A stretch of DNA of 64,000 nt from Spongilla lacustris (Eukaryota; Porifera; Demospongiae; Spongillida; Spongillidae). Within the stretch, counting starts at the first letter, position 1; each line of letters opens with the position of its first letter. Below the pieces are notes generated by a model, which worked only from the letters and a program-made list of their open reading frames with translations, had not been told where the DNA came from and searched no databases. A program made the position numbers and the translations under genes. The stretch covers positions 10,607,869 to 10,671,868 of the forward strand of contig OX442416.1 in the NCBI GenBank assembly GCA_949361645.1, in the 5' to 3' direction. Of this stretch, positions 44,161 through 54,944 are shown in pieces.

Positions 44161-44632
44161 CCCACTCTCCCTCCCTCCCTCCCTCCCTCCCTCCCTCCCT
44201 CCCTCCCTCCCTCCCTCCCTCCCTCCCTCCCTCCCTCCCTCCCTCCCTCCCTCCCTCCCTCCCTCCCTCCCTCCCTCCCTCCCTCCCTCCCTCCCTCCCT
44301 CCCTCCCTCCCTCCCTCCCTCCCTCCCTCCCTCCCTCCCTCCCTCCCTCCCTCCCTCCCTCCCTCCCTCCCTCCCTCCCTCCCTCCCTCCCTCCCTCCCT
44401 CCCTCCCTCCCTCCCTCCCTCCCTCCCTCCCTCCCTCCCTCCCTCCCTCCCTCCCTCCCTCCCTCCCTCCCTCCCTCCCTCCCTCCCTCCCTCCCTCCCT
44501 CCCTCCCTCCCTCCCTCCCTCCCTCCCTCCCTCCCTCCCTCCCTCCCTCCCTCCCCCCCCCCCCTCCCTCCCTCCCTCCCTCCCTCCCTCCCTCCCTCCC
44601 CCTCCCTCCCTCCCTCCCTCCCTCCCTCCCTC
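44161..44632. repeat. (CCCT)n tract, about 470 bp
   Basis: About 115 tetranucleotide units, with C-rich interruptions near 44555 and 44600. The tract runs into ccactttccttcatcag at 44664-44680 and so forms an extreme pyrimidine tract directly upstream of a splice acceptor. Open frames through it (LPPS repeats on plus, EGGR repeats on minus) are artefacts. The length may be collapsed or inexact in the assembly. Confidence 0.95.
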
Positions 44633-44680
44633 GCCTCTTCCATCCTTCCATGATCCTCTCCTTCCACTTTCCTTCATCAG

Positions 44681-45186
44681 AGGAGGCCCAGAACAGTGAT
44701 GAAGATAAGGACAGACTCAGCAAGGTGACTCACACATACCAGTCTGAGAGGAAGGCGGAGCCAGCAGGCCTGGGGGCCACTCACCTTGGAGATGGAGACA
44801 GAACAGAACAGGGACTAGCGGGGTGTCATGGAGAAGGCACAGAATTTGAACCATGCAGGTCTGGGCACTGGGCACCACCACTTGCAGTAACCCTTTATAG
44901 GCCAGTCAGATACAGTGATATTAGCCCTTTAGTTTTAACCCTTTAAAGACACCAATATTAGCATTATTATCTCTGCAGAACAAATTTTTATTTGTATACG
45001 TACATATGTCTAGTTGCCATGGTGATTTTACCATAGTACATGTCCTCGTACTATGCAGCAAAACTCATAGTCTGTTATATATTGTTTGTTTATATATAGT
45101 ATGGAGGAGGACAACATATACAGAGGACAGGACTACACAAAGTACATTGAGGGGAGGGAGGCCTCACAGGGGAGTGCAGCCAGCAG
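44681..45186 (+). CDS. RNF113/CWC24-like splicing factor, partial (two exons)
   Basis: Exon 44681 to about 44822 follows ttccttcatcag and encodes EEAQNSDEDKDRLSKVTHTY then QSERKAEPAGLGATHLGDGD. Exon 45100-45186 follows tatatatag and encodes MEEDNIYRGQDYTKYIEGRE then ASQGSAAS before ag/gtgggt. In RNF113A and yeast CWC24 homologues, a KS.R.AKP.G...GAT segment is followed by DD.IYRG...Y.KY and a G.ASS segment, in this order, upstream of the CCCH zinc finger and RING. The segment between the two exons, and everything after (CCCH and RING), was not found, so the locus is either a fragment captured in the 8.6-kb block or a gene whose other exons were missed. The family protein acts in the activated spliceosome. 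Confidence 0.5.
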
Positions 45187-45409
45187 GTGGGTGTGATCAA
45201 GGAAGGTGTGGTAGCAGATGTGATGAAGCCAAATATTGTGGCATACAAATGTACGATTACATGAGTGCATGTGTGTGTGTGTGTACATGTATGTGTGTAG
45301 CACACAATGGATGCACATGAACTGTACAGAAAGTGTCACACACCACACACTTTAAAAGGAGCACACTTTAAAGGGCACACTTTAAAAGGAGCACGTTTTA
45401 ATCATGTAG

Positions 45410-45860
45410 AGAAATTGGCGATCAAAAGGATTACACGGTACATGTATTCGGTCATCATTGCATATTTCAATGTCCCATAGAAAATGTATTGACGCATTCA
45501 GAAAACTGCAGCTAACTGAAAAAAAACAAATATTGACTAGGTGCTCTCAGATTTGCAATATGTGGGGACTATTTGGCATATTTTTTTGCACCTTAGGTAC
45601 CTATATCCGCACTTCCACATTAATTATGCAAGGTTTCCAATCTCCATTCATTTTATCTCATTTATTCAGTCATCAATAGTTTCCCAACCAAATTATATTT
45701 TCCTTCGGTGCCACCGGATTATATGAGAGTAATCAATGTACTTATTTATCATTATTTTTTCAGAGCTTAGGGCCTTCAAATCGCACTTCCCTTGAATGGT
45801 TAGTGAGATACATCACATACAACGTATCGTCAGTTAGCCGTGCCCAGACCTGGATGTTTT
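45410..45860 (+). repeat. Dispersed repeat, copy 2
   Basis: Same orientation and content as 42447-42905. It is preceded by a short tandem of cacactttaaaaggagcac (45340-45400). Confidence 0.85.
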
Positions 45861-47112
45861 TTTTATTTTTAATGTTGTAGTTAGTAAGCATAATTATTGT
45901 TATGTATTAACTTATTGGCATGACCCCTTGTTTAGGAATGGGCACTAATTGGGATTGTATGTTGCAAAGACGGAGGTGGCGATTACAGTAAATGGACACA
46001 GGATTGCCTGGGCATGACGACCAGACTTCTTACGGAAGGATCTGGCAAGTACTGGGTAGCATGAATGCATGGTAGTGACATGTATATGATTACAGTAGCT
46101 TCGTCCGTCGTAGGCTAAATGATTGTGTAACTGTATTATACCGGAGCGTTATTTATATGTACATGTATGTAAGTGTGTATGTTTTATGTGTATGTGTGCA
46201 TACATTTGTATGTTTTAGGTATGTGTGTACATGTGTGCATGTGTTTTATGTACACGTGTACATGCGTTTTATGTATGTATACATGTGTTTATGTATATGT
46301 GTGTACATGTATGTATCATGTGTACATGCGTTTTATGTATGTGTGTTATATATATGTGTGTGTGTGTACATGTATTTATTATTTCAATTGATTGAATTTA
46401 CAAAATACACTGAAGGTAAATAATGGCATTTACATGCACTTATATATTCCCTGCTAGAATTTATACTTTTATAAGTCAAATTTAGACAGGTGTGACTGTA
46501 CATGATGTACAGTCGGCATGTACAGCGTACGTATATATGTGTGTTTTATGTATATGTTTACATGTATAGGTTTGTGTGTTTTATGTATATGTATGTTTGT
46601 GTGCATGTGTATACAATTTATTTTTACTGATCATTTGAAGTACTGGTGTAATAATAATAGCACCATAAACAAACATGTACAAAATAAAATTCTATGTTCT
46701 TGACCTTCATGTCTTCTCAGTCTTGTAGAGACTCACTGATTGAAGAACCATCTGTGTCACTATATTGGTGATTCAGTGTCAACTCTCTTGAACTATGTGT
46801 ATTCGGCATGCTCCCTGTGCTGAGCCTGAAAGAGTGAGCTGCAAGATGTAAAATAGGTCACAGTCAAGTTGAACCTTGATTTGGGAGTATTGGAGTTGAT
46901 GATACATTAGTGTGTGCTTAATTGTAGCCACTCCAGTACTTCACTACAGGCCTATTGCTTTCCACTTAATTATATGTATATCTGTTTACACTGGTTATAA
47001 TTTTGTCACCACATGATACATGTAAACAAAAAGTTATAAAGCGTTTGTTTTAAGTTATGAATTGCTAAAAAAGATAAGACGCCACGAACACTTCTTGCTA
47101 GGACTAATATTT
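45861..47112. other. Non-coding; two TG-rich stretches
   Basis: 46150-46380 and 46505-46610 are rich in tgtatgttttatgtgtatg words. The rest is AT-rich without recognised genes. Confidence 0.6.
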
Positions 47113-47436
47113 TAGCCATTGTACAGTACGCATGCCTTCTCTGTGCCCAGCCATTACACAGTACGCATGCCTTCTCTGTGCCCAGCCATTGTACAGTACG
47201 CATGCCTTCTCTGTGCCCAGCCATTGTACAGTGCGCATGCCTTCTCTGTGCCCAGCCATTACACAGTACGCATGCCTTCTCTGTGCCCAGCCATTGTACA
47301 GTGCACATGCCTTCTCTGTGCCCAGCCATTACACAGTACGCATGCCTTCTCTGTGCCCAGCCATTACACAGTACGCATGCCTTCTCTGTGCCCAGCCATT
47401 ACACAGTACGCATGCCTTCTCTGCGCCCAGCCATTG
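47113..47436. repeat. 35-bp minisatellite, about nine copies
   Basis: The unit contains cagtacgcatgccttctctg followed by tgcccagccatt. Units alternate between ttgtacagt and ttacacagt, giving a recognisable two-type mosaic. It is open on both strands because stops are absent, but this is not a gene. Confidence 0.93.
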
Positions 47437-48379
47437 AATCACATATATGTAACAATGCGTAAACAAGCACATACATGTACATGTAATACATGTACGTTGT
47501 GGGTGCAAGGGTCAAGCATTTTAGTAAAAGATGATGGTGCAGGGACTGATACAGAAAACAAAAGATAGAGGCAGCAAAAACCATTTGCAGCTACATGTAC
47601 CTGACAGTAGCAATTTTGCAACCACCCCATGATGGGTGCGGCCTTAGGAAGAACTAGGAATGTGGTACATGTATCAAGTTTTTGAGGGGTGACTCCTTCA
47701 TTGTAAGGGCATCCTGTTCAGTTCATCCTGACAAGAGAGTACTTTCAATTTCAGTGATGGATCCAGTTTGTGGGGGGGGGGCACAATTGACCTATACCCA
47801 CATCCTGCTCCAGCTGGGGTATGGGGGAGTGGCTGTAAGCTCCTCCATAGGGGTCTAGGAAAGAGAACAAGTCAAAGAGTGTATGAAAAGCTTTTCCATT
47901 ATATATATGTATCATTGCTTGTGCCTACAGTACCACAAGATAAAGCCCATTACATAGAAGTTTAGCTCCTTCCATGGATGTGAGATAACTACAGGCATTG
48001 CCACTTACACTGTACACATCACACACACACCCTCCCTCACAAGTATGTACATGAAATCCATGTAAGCTTATCTGGCTTACGTGTACTATCTGCCAATCAA
48101 GGTCAGTGTACACAGCTCACAAGATACTTTGATTGTATTCATTTTAGCCAGGACAATGGTTGTGTACACTTTGGACTGCCCTTGTGGGTTTTGTGGTATA
48201 GCGGTAAGGCCCCAAGGCCAGCTACAGGTTACACATGCACTAAGCTTACTGTGTTGTTAGCAGAGAGGAGAGCTGTAAGAAGGATGCACATGGGGTCCTG
48301 GGGAAGAGTACCAAGGTATGGCCATATAAGGTCAAGACATATTGAGTGGAGTACTCACCGAGGAGCCAAAGGACTTGTC
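47437..48379. other. Non-coding
   Basis: No gene was recognised. A ten-G run lies at 47771, followed by cacaattgacctataccc and gtggctgtaagctcctcc, phrases of a decayed repeat (the second also at 11866-11883). Confidence 0.5.
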
Positions 48380-48450
48380 AGGATAATGATTAATGATCTT
48401 ATTAATAAATACGCTGATGACATAGTCATCAGTGTCCCTCTCAGGATCAG
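48380..48450 (+). pseudogene. Reverse transcriptase relic (YADD motif only)
   Basis: Reads INDLINKYADDIVISVPLR, the motif C neighbourhood of CR1/RTE-like non-LTR elements, with no other RT motifs in frame. A short relic of a third retrotransposon type. Confidence 0.4.
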
Positions 48451-48730
48451 GGGTCCCCCAGGAGGGCTGTCCTCCTCACGCTGAGAAGGTTGGAATCACA
48501 ATGTACTGGAGGATCTGATGGAGTGAGGAGGTGAGGGTGAAGGGAGGGAGGAGGTCATGTGGTTTTGCCAGAGATGTCCCTGCTGGTGTACATGTACATG
48601 ACTACAGGTGGAGGGGAGAGAGGGAGTGCGGGATGGAGGGAGTAGGTGAGAGGGGAGAGAAAGAAATGGAGGAGAGAGGAATAAGAGCAAAGAAAGATGG
48701 AACAAAAACTAAGTGATTGAAGTAATGTAC

Positions 48731-48813
48731 CTGGGCAGGCTGGCTGCAGCACTGATGATGCCCAACACCACATTCCATCTGGAGTGCCGTGCCTGCAGGT
48801 ATGACTGGAGGAC
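48731..48813 (-). CDS. Unidentified short exon, minus strand
   Basis: On the minus strand the acceptor ttatctgttggacag and the donor cag/gtacat bound 83 bp. The phase-0 frame reads VLQSYLQARHSRWNVVLGII then SAAASLPR, with a possible start of a membrane helix. It may belong with the laminin-G exon upstream at 49603, but linking exons were not found. Confidence 0.3.
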
Positions 48814-49204
48814 CTGTCCAACAGATAACGTTACACACATCATATACGATGCAATCATATCAAGTTGACGAGGATGCAATTACTGTGAGTTGGCAGGTCC
48901 CAAGACACAATGATGTAGGTATAGCATCAAATCCATCCGGTGCGAAGGGGGGGGGGGGGGGGGGAAAGAGGATGACATCATATAACGAGACCAATTCATA
49001 CAATGTAGTATCCACCATGAATACAGGTATACAAAAGCATCACAGCAGCTTACCAGTGAAGGGGTTCAGACCATTATCAGTCAGTGGTGTCTGTAGGTAC
49101 ACTAGTCACAAGCACTTGTCCCCAGAACACACTTCAAACCTCACAAACTGGGACGAGGTACCATTCAGCGATAAGGAGGGGATAAGACACATGCTGTAAG
49201 GGGT

Positions 49205-49603
49205 CGCAATGCTATATCTTCGTGACGTGCTGCGAAATCCCCCAAAGTAGACTTTCAATGTCAGCAGTGAGACAATCGCGGCGGTGATGGCTGCCATGTG
49301 CACCATATCCATGGTGACGTAGAAGGTGTTGGAGGCCTGCTCAAACAGCACCACGTGCCCCTGGCCATCGCAGAGGTTACTGCACACGGGAGGGGACTGC
49401 ATCACACTCGCACCAACGTACATGTACACCCTCAACACGACCGGAGTACTGGAGCTCACAGTGTGCCACTGACCATCGTTGAAGGTTCTGGTAATGTTGG
49501 GTCCAACAACAGCTGGTCCGGACCCCACATTAAATATTAACCATGGCGACCCGCCACAAAGCTTCACCCCCAGGAAGTCAGTGTTGATCTGGTAGAAGAG
49601 AAC
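49205..49603 (-). CDS. Laminin-G-like domain exon, minus strand
   Basis: The acceptor ctcatgccag at 49604 opens a phase-0 frame that starts VLFYQINTDFLGVKLCGGSP and continues WLIFNVGSGPAVV, then TFNDGQWHTV and, further on, VYFGGF. A hydrophobic start, a GSGPA turn, the NDGQWHTV signature and a terminal Y(V/F)GG-like strand are the landmarks of a laminin-G domain, which binds glycans or partner proteins outside the cell. The 3' boundary is uncertain; the frame runs on to a stop at 49106. Only one domain is seen, so the full protein is unknown. The plus-strand frame over the same bases has no domain. Confidence 0.6.
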
Positions 49604-49876
49604 CTGGCATGAGCTGGGCTACAAATACAAGTGGTGGTCTAATCAAAATTATCCCACATACATGTACACAATAAATAGGTGCGGTACATACATGTACAAG
49701 GTGCAGTATATACAATGTACAGTACATGTACCTGTACATGTATAATAATCAGAGATCAAACACTTCCAAAGGGTTGGGGTTTCCCCCAAGAAAGGTGCCC
49801 CCTCTCCCACACATCATACTGGATCAGCAGGCCATTTAGGTTGGACAGTGCAGTCCACAGCGTTCAGAGCAGTAAA

Positions 49877-50580
49877 GGTCAACAGTATAGGGAGAAGGCC
49901 AACAGTATAGGGAGAAGGCCAACAGTATAGGGAGAAGGCCAACAGTATAGGGAGAAGGCCAACAGTATAGGGAGAAGGCCAACAGTATAGGGAGAAGGCC
50001 AACAGTATAGGGAGAAGGCCAACAGTATAGGGAGAAGGCCAACAGTATAATGTAGAAGGCCAACAGTATAGAAGGCCAACAGTACAGGGAGAAGGCCAAC
50101 AGTATAGGGAGAAGGCCTACAGTATACGGAGAAGGCCAACAGTATAGAGAGAAGGCCAACAGTATAGGGAAAAGGCCAACAGTATAGGGAGAAGGCCAAA
50201 AGTATAGGGAGAAGGCCAACAGTATAGGGAGAAGGCCAACAGTATAGGGAGAAGGCCAACAGTATAGGGAGAAGGCCAACAGTATAGGGAGAAGGCCAAC
50301 AGTATAGGGAGAATGCCACCTGTATAGAGAGAAGGTCAACAGTATAGGGAGAAGGCCAACAGTGCAGGGAAAAGGCCAAAAGTATAGGGAGAAGGCCAAC
50401 GGTATAAGAAGCCCACCATTATGGCGGAGAAGGTCAACCGTATAGGGAGAAAGCCAGTAGTATAGGGAGACGGGCAATTAACGGTTAGGTAGTACGTGGA
50501 GAAGGCTAACACTGGTTACAGTACAGGAAGAAGTCCATCATTATAGGAAGATGGCCAACTGTATAGGGAGAAGGCCATAT
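49877..50580. repeat. 20-bp minisatellite (gccaacagtatagggagaag)
   Basis: About 35 units of 20 bp, some shortened (50040-50090), with more diverged copies at the right end (50400-50575). Since three units are 60 bp, long minus-strand frames with SLYCWPSPYTVGL peptides arise; they are artefacts. Confidence 0.95.
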
Positions 50581-51060
50581 CTCCTCTTTCGAAAATACAT
50601 GTATGCCTGTTCTGCATATAGGGCCGAACTGTACTATCCACTGCCAAACATACCCTACGCTACTAAATTCACATAGTATATATATACTCACCAAAACACC
50701 TGCGTCTCAGAAGATGAAATCATGTAGGGCCTACGTAGTTCGATCCCTGCATGCATCATTGTGCCTAATTGATGCGCTCCACATCTCCAATGACTCATAA
50801 GTTAATTTTAATTTGTGTATCGGTAAGCTAGCTAGCTACATAATTTTTAATAATGCTGACTTTATTCTACGATGACGCAAGGTACTACGTAATGACTACT
50901 TCGTTTAAGAATAAATTATGCGCGGTAGAAATTAAATTTTTGTCTTGATTTTAGTTTACGAATGGTTTATGGTATAATCTTATAAAGCACAGATACACAA
51001 TCAGTCTGATTTATCGTAATTTAAAAACGCGTTTGAAATTCAATTTGAAAAATAATAGCA
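50581..51060. other. Non-coding; shared repeat block
   Basis: 50915-50965 (gtagaaattaaatttttgtc, then ttgattttagttt) is the inverse of a block at 60540-60585, so a dispersed repeat end is present. No gene was recognised. Confidence 0.5.
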
Positions 51061-51086
51061 AGATGACCGCCTATGTATGGGCCATT

Positions 51087-51434
51087 TCTCCATATGATGA
51101 CGGGGTAGTAGCTGGCACAAGGAATGCAGTAGCCAGAGTGATTGCAATTATTAATGAACAGGGTCCCCCCTTAGGCCTGTTCATCAAAGACCCAAAATGC
51201 GAGCTATTTAGTAAAGGCGATTTGAATTCCTTTCCAGTGCAGATGAAAAGGTCCAACACACCAAACTTGGTGCTTCTGGGTGCTCCAATCGGGGACCTGA
51301 TTTTCTGCGCAAAATTCATCGCAAATCTTCGCTCCAAGAGCCGTGGTCTGCTTTCCAGGTTGCAGCAGATTGGTCCCAAGGACCCCCAGGTTGCATATTT
51401 ATTGCTGCGCTTCTGTGGTAGCTTCTATATATAA
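51087..51434 (+). pseudogene. Reverse transcriptase (second lineage), 3' continuation
   Basis: Starts at motif C YDDGVVAG and continues AVARVIAIINEQGPPLGLFI, KDPKCELFSKGDLNSFPVQ, LVLLGAPIGDLIFCAKFIA and VAYLLLRFCGSF before losing similarity. It carries exactly the part that is missing after KWYMD at 42441, without overlap, so both pieces very likely derive from one copy. The thumb and endonuclease regions that should follow are absent here. Confidence 0.8.
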
Positions 51435-51858
51435 TATATAATTCAATAGCTGAGCAATTGCTGCTAGTTAATGACATGCAAGTGGTCTTCAAATCGATCG
51501 TGAGAGCTAGTTCAAGCTAGGCTACCCGTGCTACGTAGTTTACAACGGTTACCAAAGGTGGCCTTGGCTGCACTATAGCTGTTTTGTATTTTACATTACA
51601 TGCGCAGAGGCAATGTATCAAAACAAACTAACCTGGTTACAGTTTTAATTTAGTGTAGTTTTTGGGGGGTTTTCTATGCAAAAAGCGTTGGCTTCTGGGG
51701 CTCCGCCCCAGACCCCGATGGGGGTGCTTACAGCGCTCCCCCGTAACCCCTAGCTGAACGGGAGGGGTGCCCCCCTCCGTACCCTCCCCGGGGAGGCGGG
51801 GGAACCACCTTTGTTGGCCGCTGCACTCTATATTTCCTTCCTACGCCACTGTACTTAA

Positions 51859-52276
51859 GATGATTATCATCTTAAAGTTGCGTTTCCGGAGTTGTGTAAA
51901 GTGTATGGCATTATTTCTGCCATACCGATCAGTTCCTGTACTGCCGAGCGCAGCTTTTCTGCGCTAAAGCGTGTGAAAACACGATTGAGGTCTATGATGG
52001 TGCAGGAGAGGCTGGAAGGATTATTGCTCTTGTCAGTAGAACGCAAAACACTGCTAACACTGACGAAAGAATTCGAATCAATAATCGATTCATCATCCTC
52101 TCACCTCTCAAGTGCGTTATTGTAGTTCCAATGTATTGGTTGGACAGGAGCACTTAACACGCCCCCCATTCTCCTTCAATTGCACGCGAAAATGACCGTG
52201 GCAATATATACACTTCGTGATTAAAATGCGATGGATGGACATGTACACGTATATATTTGCAGAAGCTTTTTTTGGT

Positions 52277-52312
<36 letters not shown>

Positions 52313-52363
52313 TTTATATATATCTGCCCCCCCAGCGGCGGGTGTGCCACAACGCCACTGAAT
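51859..52363 (+). mobile_element. hAT transposon 3' end with dimerisation domain
   Basis: The frame 51859-52125 reads DDYHLKVAFPELCKVYGIIS, AIPISSCTAERSFSALKRVK and TRLRSMMVQERLEGLLLLS, the classic hAT C-terminal dimerisation domain, ending in a stop. About 230 bp on is an inverted end, CAACGCCACTG (52353-52363). A second end of the same kind, CTACGCCACTG, abuts the fragment at 51841-51851, so another hAT-type element (51660-51851, GC-rich) seems to have inserted beside or within it. A 32-G homopolymer (52277-52308) lies inside. Confidence 0.75.
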
Positions 52364-52511
52364 GCAAGGGCCATATTAGCTAGGTCATCCACAGTTTTTT
52401 GACTCCTATTGTCTTAATTAAGGTTTATCTCGTATATTATATATAGTGAAATAAAAAGGATTTTCAAGTCACAAAAAATAAATAAAAATAAAAATACACC
52501 ACGATTAATGA

Positions 52512-53732
52512 TTAGCATTTTTGTTTCTCGCAAACTACGGCCGTGTGGTAGTAGGAACACGACAGCGACACGCACTTAAGGCGTTCCTCTGTCCCCTCCA
52601 GTTCGTCCACCACCCTGGGAACGTCGCTCCTGAACAGGTACCTGTGACCCTTGGCCTCCGCGTGCCCCAGGCGTCCATCGCTGCCACACCCCCAAGTGAA
52701 AACGTGTCCGCTGTCAGTGATGGCGGCACTGTGGATCCCTCCGCATGACACCCTCACCACACCTTCACCCAAGAAATGGGTGGGATCGATAAGGGTGGGT
52801 ACGCGAGTCGATTCTTGACTACCGAGTCCTAGTTTGCCCTTGTAACCGTCGCCCCAAGCGTAAGCCAGACCGTCACGTGAGCAGGCCATTGTGTGCGAGT
52901 GGTGTTCGCCTTTGGAGCAGCTAACGTCCACCACATCGATCCCTACGAGCGCAGCGACTTTCGTCGGTAAAAATTTGTCGGAGGTATCGTGGGCGTGTCC
53001 TAGCTGACCACAACTGCCGCTCCCGGTCGTAAAGAGGGCGCCACCGTCGGTCACCATCGCCGCATGAGAATATCCGGAGCTGACCCGCGACGCGGACGCT
53101 CCACCTAGGTCGACCACACGTGGGGTGGGTCTGTCTACGTCGTCACCTTGGCCCAACACGCCGTGCTTGTTGCAGCCCCACGAGTAGCACACGCCTCCCT
53201 CATCGACTGCATACGTGTAATTGTAACCACAGGAGACACGTTTGAAACGCACGGACTCGAGACCGGCAATACGCCTTGGAACCAGTTCTGAAATGACCGA
53301 CGCCTGGATGGAAGATTCCGAGCTGACACCGAGCGATTTGTTGTACCCCCACACGTACAGTTCTCCCCTGGAGGTGATGCACGCTGCGTGCCAGTGACCC
53401 GCTGACACCGTTGCCGGATTGGCGCCGGACAACGCCACTTCCACCGGCACAAGCTGATTTTCCTCGGACCCGACCCCTAGCCGTCCATACTTCCCCCAAC
53501 CGCAGGCGTACAACGTCGTCCTCTCGTCGCGATCGGTTGGCGGGTCGCCGAGGTCACCCTCCTTTGGTGGTGATCTTCTCCTGCACACCGCGAGGGTGAA
53601 GTGGGCCCCGCACGACACCTCGATGGCCTGAGCGCCCGCGGGAAGTTTGAGGCGCCGGGGCAGTTCGCAGTTTTTCGTTTCGCCCATGCCCAGCTGACCG
53701 TACTTGCCGAATCCCCATGCGTACACAGCCAT
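52512..53732 (-). CDS. RCC1-repeat (seven-bladed propeller) protein, single exon
   Basis: An uninterrupted 406-residue frame with seven RCC1 repeats. Their signature strands are at residues about 4-18 (YAWGFGKYGQLGMG), 75-88 (YACGWGKYGRLGVG), 126-135, 183-196 (YSWGCNKHGVLGQG), 234-247, 291-304 (YAWGDGYKGKLGLG) and 345-358 (FTWGCGSDGRLGHA). One propeller fills the whole length, with no BTB, HECT or FYVE domain. The RCC1 fold serves as a guanine-exchange surface or general binding platform; the specific role is unknown. The start has a good context (gttgccATGG), and a plausible 3' splice site (ccttccacatgcag) lies just upstream, so a 5' UTR exon may exist. It is visibly GC-rich against AT-rich neighbours and lacks introns, which suggests a retrocopy or a gene acquired by transfer. 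Confidence 0.85.
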   Translation of the reverse strand: MAVYAWGFGKYGQLGMGETKNCELPRRLKLPAGAQAIEVSCGAHFTLAVCRRRSPPKEGDLGDPPTDRDERTTLYACGWGKYGRLGVGSEENQLVPVEVALSGANPATVSAGHWHAACITSRGELYVWGYNKSLGVSSESSIQASVISELVPRRIAGLESVRFKRVSCGYNYTYAVDEGGVCYSWGCNKHGVLGQGDDVDRPTPRVVDLGGASASRVSSGYSHAAMVTDGGALFTTGSGSCGQLGHAHDTSDKFLPTKVAALVGIDVVDVSCSKGEHHSHTMACSRDGLAYAWGDGYKGKLGLGSQESTRVPTLIDPTHFLGEGVVRVSCGGIHSAAITDSGHVFTWGCGSDGRLGHAEAKGHRYLFRSDVPRVVDELEGTEERLKCVSLSCSYYHTAVVCEKQKC

Positions 53733-54944
53733 GGCAACAACCCTGCATGTGGAAGGTGTAGACGCACTACTGGTACGTTGGAGATGTTATTAAACAATAG
53801 TACCGCCCATACCCTTATTTGGAATGAGACAAAGGCGGTAATGAAATTTATTGTTACAATTTTTTTTTAATTCGGTTTAAATATGTGTAGCTGTCAGTGT
53901 TGCGTTGCTTGTTCAAATCAAGGATTTCGCAGGGCACAGCAGCTCAGCCAATTACTTTTATACATGAGCTGTCGAGATATATATATGTTGGTCTGTGCAG
54001 CATCTATCACACTCAACTGGTCATTTTCCTAGCATGCAGTTGCCTTTCTTCTCTCTCCCCACCCCCGGGCCCCTGAACCTGTCTGTCCTCTGGATGGTTA
54101 CGATTGATTAGTTGCTCAGCGAGCTGTGCGCTTGACCCAGGTACAGTGTTTAACCATGAGAATCGATTTATTTTAGCAGTATTCAGAAATTATTATTATT
54201 TTTAAGTGTACATATGCATGCATGTCGTTTAAATGCTCAATAGCATTGTCTGGTTTATCATAAGAGTAGGAGCTGCCCATAGATTGCATTGAGGGGGAGG
54301 GGCTAAATGGGGAGGTATTAGATTTAGCATGATGTCATTTGTATGCAGGAACCATCCTTGCAAGCAGAAGTAAAGCTTTGCCTTATGACCCGGCTGTACT
54401 GTCCTACAGTACAATCACCACTTGCTGATCACAAAGTAAGCAATGTCTACTTCGCTTCACGTGTTACGCTCAAGGAGCATTTTTCAGTGCACAATGATGT
54501 AATAGTGCACATTAAGGCCGATTGCAAGTGAGGGATACTGAGGCTGAATTGCTCTGAACTTGAATTGATTGCGTGCAGTGCAAATTATTACTGCTGATGG
54601 AATAAGCAATGAGCCGAGCCTATTCCTGTATGCATGTATTGATCCCTTTGCTGAATAGTAGCTTATCCGTGATGCTTACCCTTGGCTGCCAGCTCTTCGG
54701 TACTCTGCATAGTGGCGTGCACTTAAACCTTGAGCACTGTACATGTAGTGTGTATATTGTCTCTAGACAATGCACATGGGGGAGGGTAGGTGTATGCCAC
54801 TATAGAAGGCTTAGTGCAACTTGCTTAAACTGTTCTGTCGCGTTTTATGGAGAGTCATTTGTTTCAAAAATGGATGTAAAATTTTGGATCTGTGAACCCA
54901 ACAAAACTCCTCGAAATTTTCCCGTATATCTGCTAGTATCCGGA
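53733..54944. other. Intergenic, no gene seen
   Basis: AT-rich sequence with short frames only. The far side of the RCC1 gene's putative 5' intron would lie here. No exon for the Rac-like P-loop start was found. Confidence 0.5.

Larger units (their letters stand above)
42441..51086. other. 8.6-kb block separating the two halves of an RT gene
   Basis: The left border follows KWYMD; the right border precedes YDDGVVAG. The edges are weakly inverted: gagaaattggcggtca at 42451 against tgaccgcc...atttctc at 51063-51090, with an ATATGGA/ATATGA-like duplication. The block contains RNF113-like exons, a laminin-G exon, a duplicated repeat end at 45412, the CCCT tract and two minisatellites. Whether it moved as one unit or grew by successive insertions is unresolved. 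Confidence 0.5.

Noticed and set aside
44135..44723. Long LPPS (plus) and EGGR (minus) frames
   Set aside because: They translate the CCCT tetranucleotide array and have no independent coding evidence.
47119..47568. 149-codon frame of LCAQPL/HAFSVPSH repeats
   Set aside because: It translates the 35-bp minisatellite.
48859..48930. Fibronectin type III-like motif (ITVSWQVP on plus, IIVSWDLP on minus)
   Set aside because: Both strands give a similar-looking motif over fewer than 25 codons, with no flanking strands, so it is not distinguishable from chance.
49836..50477. 213-codon minus-strand frame rich in SLYCWPSPYTVGL
   Set aside because: It translates the 20-bp minisatellite; open because three units make 60 bp.
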